From Desulfobacteraceae bacterium (GTDB lineage Bacteria; Desulfobacterota; DSM-4660; Desulfatiglandales; Desulfatiglandaceae): a stretch of DNA of 9,423 nt. The translations under genes and the position numbers were made by a program. How positions within the stretch are numbered: the first letter of the stretch is position 1; each line of letters opens with the position of its first letter. Under the pieces are notes generated by a model. It was not told where the DNA came from, ran no database searches, and saw only the letters and a list, made by a program, of their open reading frames with translations. Positions 6,056 through 9,423 of this stretch are shown here, in pieces. The stretch is from NCBI GenBank assembly GCA_011048855.1, contig DSCZ01000636.1, positions 1-9,423 on the forward strand, in the 5' to 3' direction.

Positions 6056-6988
6056 ATGAAGTTGACATTTCGCCGGTTTTTTTCACTTTTTGCGTTGACA
6101 GCCGCCGCGGTTTTTTGTGGGATGGGCTCTGTCGTGCCGGTCCATGCGAGCGACGGACATGCGGTCCTCGGTGGGTCCGGTGTAACCGTTTATTTTCCGC
6201 AGTTTCTTCAGGGAGCGGCTGAGGAGGTCGCCGGTTTTTATCCCGAAACCAGGGCTGCGGCGGAAAAAGTTTTCGGCTGGGATATGGACCAGGATGTGTC
6301 GATAGTGCTGGTCGGTGAATCTTCGAGTTTTGAACTTTCGGCGGGAACCTCTGAAGTCGTCGCCTTTGCAGTCCCCGCAAGGAGCCTGATGGTCATCGAT
6401 TACTGGAGATTGAAGTCCCATCCGTTTACGTTGCGAAGTGTTGTGATGCATGAGCTTTTTCACCTTCTTCTCCACCGCCATATCCCTGAAGGGGGGTTGC
6501 CGTTATGGTTCGAGGAAGGTGTCTGCCAATGGGCCAGTGACGGTTTGGGGGAAATCATTTCCGGTGGAGGCGGTGTGCTTGATTTTGCGGTGATCCGAGG
6601 AGATCTTCTTCCGTTTCGTTTTATCGAACGATCCTTCCCGCGGGATCCGGTTGAAATGCGACTTGCCTACGAACAAAGCAAGAGTGTCGTGGTCTATCTT
6701 GTGGATACTTACGGGCGGGACGCCCTGGTTGAAATTCTCAACTCGATGAAGAACGGGAAAAATTTCGATGCCGCACTGGAAGACGTTCTTGGAATTTCCG
6801 TCCGGCGACTTGAAGAAGAATGGAGGGGATCGCTGGCCGGCTCCGCCCTTTGGCTGAGATTCATAGGTCATCATTTCTACGGATTGCTTTTTGCCTTCGC
6901 TGCGGTGCTTTCGATCGCCGGTTTCATGCGGGTGATTCTCAGAAAACGCAAGGCTTTCAGGGAGTATGAAGACGAGGAGGCGGAATGA
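6056..6988 (+). CDS. Membrane-anchored gluzincin metallopeptidase (peptidase MA type)
   Basis: A 310-residue predicted zinc peptidase. An N-terminal signal peptide (basic KLTFRR, hydrophobic core about 10-22, A-S-D after H30) sends the catalytic part across the membrane. The active site is HELFH (132-136): H132 and H136 bind zinc and E133 is the base. WFEEG (151-155) follows with E153 or E154 as third ligand, the gluzincin arrangement of peptidase MA-like proteins. A C-terminal hydrophobic segment (about 274-294) then a basic RKRKAFREYEDEEAE tail would anchor it with the tail in the cytoplasm. GGAGG lies 10 bases before the ATG. The stop overlaps the next gene by ATGA, so the two are translationally coupled, although a peptidase and an enoate reductase have no obvious shared task. 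The substrate is unknown. Confidence 0.85.
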   Translation: MKLTFRRFFSLFALTAAAVFCGMGSVVPVHASDGHAVLGGSGVTVYFPQFLQGAAEEVAGFYPETRAAAEKVFGWDMDQDVSIVLVGESSSFELSAGTSEVVAFAVPARSLMVIDYWRLKSHPFTLRSVVMHELFHLLLHRHIPEGGLPLWFEEGVCQWASDGLGEIISGGGGVLDFAVIRGDLLPFRFIERSFPRDPVEMRLAYEQSKSVVVYLVDTYGRDALVEILNSMKNGKNFDAALEDVLGISVRRLEEEWRGSLAGSALWLRFIGHHFYGLLFAFAAVLSIAGFMRVILRKRKAFREYEDEEAE

Positions 6989-8988
6989 ATTTTCCATACC
7001 TGTTTTCACCGATCCATACAGGATGCCTGGAACTGAAGAACCGCATCGTTATGAGCGCCATGCATCTGGGGTTCACACCGGAAGGCAGGGTCACCGAAAA
7101 ATTGATCGCTTTTTACCGGAGACGCGCCGAGGGTGGCGCCGGGTTGATAATCGTCGGGGGGTGCCCGGTGGAGGAATCTGCAGGCAAGGCCGGGATGCTG
7201 CGGATAGACGATGACAGCTGCATTCCAGGCATGAAAAAGCTCGCGGCGGCCATCCACCGGTACGGCGGTGCAGCGGCGGCTCAACTTTATCATGCGGGCC
7301 GCTACGTGCATTCATCTCAAATAGGCGGACGAAAACCGGTTTCCGCGTCCTCCGTACGCTCCAGGTTGACAGGGGAGACACCGAGAACCCTCGATTTCGA
7401 GGAAATTGCCGGCATCCGGAAAAACTTCGCCGACGCGGCGTTCAGAGTTGTGGAAAGCGGCTTCGATGCTGTGGAAATTCTTGCAGGCGCCGGTTATCTG
7501 ATCAGCCAGTTTCTTTCGCCTCTTACAAATCGTCGCAAGGATGCTTACGGTGGCTCCCCCGCAGGTCGGATGAGATTCGGGCTGGAAGTCATCCAGGCTG
7601 TCCGCGGTGTGGTCGGTCCGGACTTTCCGGTTTTTCTCAGGCTTGCAGGAAACGATTTCGTAGAGGGAGGCAATACCAACGAAGAAGCGGCGCTTTTTGC
7701 GGCGGCCGCGGAAGACGCCGGTGTGAACTGCTTCGATGTTACGGGCGGCTGGCACGAGACAAGGATACCGCAGATAACCATGAATGTGCCCCGGGGTGCG
7801 TTTTCCTATCTGGCCCGTGGTATTAAATCGGCTGTATCGGCGCCTGTAATAGCGAGCAACCGTATCAACGCGCCTGAGCTTGCCGAGGACATCATACGAC
7901 GGGGGGATGCGGACATGGTAACCATGGCGAGGGCACTGCTCGCCGATCCGGACATGCCCCGCAAAGCTTTTGAAGGCGCACTCGATCCCGTTCGGCACTG
8001 CATCGCATGCAATCAGGGTTGTTTTGACAGCATTCTTTCCGGAAAAGCGGTTGCCTGTACCGTAAATCCCGAGGCCGGCAGGGAGCATGAATGCCTGATG
8101 GAGCAGAAGGCCGTTCCGAAAAAAGTGGTGGTTGTGGGAGGGGGACCGGCGGGCATGAAGGCCGCCTGTACCGCCGCCGCACTGGGGCATTCCGTTCTGC
8201 TGTTGGAACGGAAAAACACGCTCGGAGGGCAGGTTATGCTGAACGATCGCATTCCCGGCCGGCAGGAAATGACGACCGCATGCCGCGATCTTGAGCTCAA
8301 CATGGCGGCGGCGGGTGTCGAGGTTGTTACAGGCATTGATACAACCCGCGAAAGCGTGATGGCCTCTGAGCCTGATGCGGTTATCGTCGCAACCGGATCC
8401 CGCCCCCTGGCTCCACCTGTCGAAGGTCTCGAAGATCCCCGGGTGGTTCAGGCGAGGGATTTGCTTGCTGGAAAGGTTTATGCAGGGAGACGGGTTGTGG
8501 TGGTAGGAGGCAATGCCGTGGGCCTTGAAGCGGCGCTTTTTCTGGCCTCCGAGGGAACGATCGGTGCGGAGGCACTACATTTTCTCTTCACCACCGGAGC
8601 TGAATCCCCGGAAATCCTGAGACGCCTGTCAAGCAGAGGTTGCAGAGTCGTTAAAGTTGTGGAAAAGGCTGACAGGGCCGGATCGGGTATGGGTCCGTCA
8701 ACCAGGTGGTTCATCATGCGCGAACTTCGGAGGCTGGGCGTTGACGTTTTGACCGGCACCGACGCATGGAAAATCTGTGAGGCCGGCGTCGAAGTGGAGA
8801 CATACAGCGGCACACAGGTCCTTCCCGCGGACTCGGTGGTGCTCGCAGCCGGATCGCTCCCTGAGCGGCCGGGCTGGATTGGAGATATCCCCGGGGCACC
8901 GGAATTTATACTGGCAGGGGATGCGGCGTCTCCGGGCAATCTGCTCGAAGCCATCAGGGAAGGTTTCGAAGCCGCGCTGGAGCTCTAG
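6985..8988 (+). CDS. FadH-like NAD(P)H:flavin oxidoreductase (2,4-dienoyl-CoA reductase type)
   Basis: A 667-residue iron-sulfur flavoenzyme of the old yellow enzyme superfamily, close in length to E. coli FadH. The N-terminal FMN-binding TIM barrel (about 1-335) contains QLYHAGR (100-106) and the residues matching the FadH catalytic pair: Y171 in GYLISQFLS and H257 in GWHETRIP. The four-cysteine motif C339-x2-C342-x3-C346-x11-C358 matches the FadH [4Fe-4S] site. A C-terminal FAD/NAD(P) module carries VVVVGGGPAG (381-390) and a second VVVVGGNAVG (504-513), where Asn replaces the middle glycine of GxGxxG. The expected reaction is NAD(P)H-dependent reduction of a conjugated dienoyl- or enoyl-CoA or an enoate. 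The true substrate could be an aromatic or alicyclic acid derivative, so I give no symbol. Its ATG overlaps the peptidase stop. Confidence 0.92.
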   Translation: MNFPYLFSPIHTGCLELKNRIVMSAMHLGFTPEGRVTEKLIAFYRRRAEGGAGLIIVGGCPVEESAGKAGMLRIDDDSCIPGMKKLAAAIHRYGGAAAAQLYHAGRYVHSSQIGGRKPVSASSVRSRLTGETPRTLDFEEIAGIRKNFADAAFRVVESGFDAVEILAGAGYLISQFLSPLTNRRKDAYGGSPAGRMRFGLEVIQAVRGVVGPDFPVFLRLAGNDFVEGGNTNEEAALFAAAAEDAGVNCFDVTGGWHETRIPQITMNVPRGAFSYLARGIKSAVSAPVIASNRINAPELAEDIIRRGDADMVTMARALLADPDMPRKAFEGALDPVRHCIACNQGCFDSILSGKAVACTVNPEAGREHECLMEQKAVPKKVVVVGGGPAGMKAACTAAALGHSVLLLERKNTLGGQVMLNDRIPGRQEMTTACRDLELNMAAAGVEVVTGIDTTRESVMASEPDAVIVATGSRPLAPPVEGLEDPRVVQARDLLAGKVYAGRRVVVVGGNAVGLEAALFLASEGTIGAEALHFLFTTGAESPEILRRLSSRGCRVVKVVEKADRAGSGMGPSTRWFIMRELRRLGVDVLTGTDAWKICEAGVEVETYSGTQVLPADSVVLAAGSLPERPGWIGDIPGAPEFILAGDAASPGNLLEAIREGFEAALEL

Positions 8989-9054
8989 CAGGTGCCCGTC
9001 CGGGAATGTCGAAAGGTTGATGGCAGGCTATCACTGTAATCGGGGGGGCTCGAA

Positions 9055-9423
9055 ATGACGATAGACCGCAGGACAATACAGAAGATGAACGATGAGCTTT
9101 CGCCGCAGGTCCGGCAGCGGGTGGACGAGGCGGCGGACCGAGTGGCGGCGGCGAAGGAGCGCGGCGGCTCGGTCGTGGCGGTTCTGGGAAGTGGTCCCAA
9201 CCTGCACGAAGGCGTCACCTGCCTCGTTGCCGGGTTGATGAAAAAGGGTATCATCGACGGAGTTTCCACCAGTTCGGCCGTGATCAACCACGAAATGGGC
9301 GGAACCCTCGAAAAGGTCAAGCGGATCGACGGTGTTTCAGCCGGTTTTGATCCTGACCGGCTCCCGGCCGACGGTGTCATGGAAGTCAGTATAATGCCGC
9401 GGCGACGGCTTTCGGCCTTCGCC
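9055..9423 (+). CDS. Unrecognised protein, 5' part only (possible DHS-like nucleotide-binding fold)
   Basis: The frame opens at ATG 9055 after a G-rich ribosome-binding stretch and stays open for 123 codons to the window edge. Residues 1-37 look helical and charged. A strand-loop-helix follows, VVAVLGSGPNLHEG (40-53), then LMKKGIIDGVSTSSAVINHEMGG (61-83). The spacing of a glycine-rich loop with His/Glu, a KKG-hydrophobic-D strand and a later NHE recalls the nucleotide-binding domain of deoxyhypusine synthase and COG1915 proteins. This likeness is remembered pattern only, not proof. It follows the FadH-like gene by 66 bases with no terminator seen, so it may be in the same operon. I cannot assign a function. 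The real start could be the ATG at residue 11, but the G-rich site favours 9055. Confidence 0.7.
   Translation, partial: MTIDRRTIQKMNDELSPQVRQRVDEAADRVAAAKERGGSVVAVLGSGPNLHEGVTCLVAGLMKKGIIDGVSTSSAVINHEMGGTLEKVKRIDGVSAGFDPDRLPADGVMEVSIMPRRRLSAFA

Noticed and set aside
7312..8190. Long minus-strand frame of 292 codons opposite the FadH-like gene
   Set aside because: The plus-strand frame has clear catalytic motifs across the same stretch. The antisense frame has none and reflects base composition.
8992..9003. GTGCCCGTCCGG resembling the core of the repeat family, a possible fourth fragment
   Set aside because: Only 12 bases match and the sequence diverges at once (GAATGTCG instead of CATTTCC). 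A chance match in GC-rich DNA cannot be excluded.
1..9423. CRISPR array, tRNA or rRNA gene, transposase
   Set aside because: No regularly spaced direct repeats, no cloverleaf with a CCA-type end and no DDE-type or other transposase frame were seen on either strand.

Overview
The window looks like a chromosomal segment of an anaerobic, heterotrophic Gram-negative bacterium, most likely a deltaproteobacterium (Desulfobacterota). That is an inference from three things: a TRAP transporter with a dedicated periplasmic receptor, a FadH-like iron-sulfur/FMN/FAD enoate reductase, and a mosaic of catabolic genes separated by repeat-bearing spacers of roughly balanced base composition. No rRNA, tRNA, CRISPR array, transposase or phage structural gene was seen.

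Left end (1-854): a structured repeat element (59-236) built from three nested inverted repeats directly abuts a 56-residue excisionase-family helix-turn-helix protein on the minus strand (238-408). A gene-poor spacer of about 445 bases follows (409-854). It holds a second, minimal palindromic copy of the repeat (696-724) and a strong long-loop hairpin with a T-tract (784-834).

Middle (855-5922, all minus strand): a TRAP uptake cluster, read right to left. The order is a FadR-type GntR regulator, the periplasmic receptor DctP, an MBL-fold hydrolase of the dihydropterin-synthase-like family (COG1237), the small permease DctQ and the large permease DctM. dctQ and dctM overlap by 8 bases. A degenerate copy of the left-end repeat lies between dctP and the hydrolase. 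The regulator has a good promoter candidate (TTGACA, 18-base spacer, TACTGT) with a FadR-like GGT-N3-ACC site just after the -10, which suggests autoregulation. A terminator-like or operator-like inverted repeat sits in the leader just upstream of dctP. The likely job is regulated import of an organic acid, with the hydrolase acting on the import product or a related ester or lactone. The substrate cannot be read from sequence.

Right end (5923-9423, plus strand): divergent from the regulator. A membrane-anchored gluzincin metallopeptidase (HELFH motif, peptidase MA type) overlaps by ATGA a 667-residue FadH-like oxidoreductase. The latter keeps the Tyr/His catalytic pair and the four-cysteine cluster motif of 2,4-dienoyl-CoA reductase. 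After a 66-base gap comes the start of an unrecognised gene that runs off the window. Its visible part vaguely resembles deoxyhypusine-synthase/COG1915-type nucleotide-binding domains.

The most unusual material is the repeat family, with its recurring TTTCC-N4/5-GGAAA module, and the MBL hydrolase lodged inside a TRAP operon. I found no clear evidence of a wholly new defence or mobile system.
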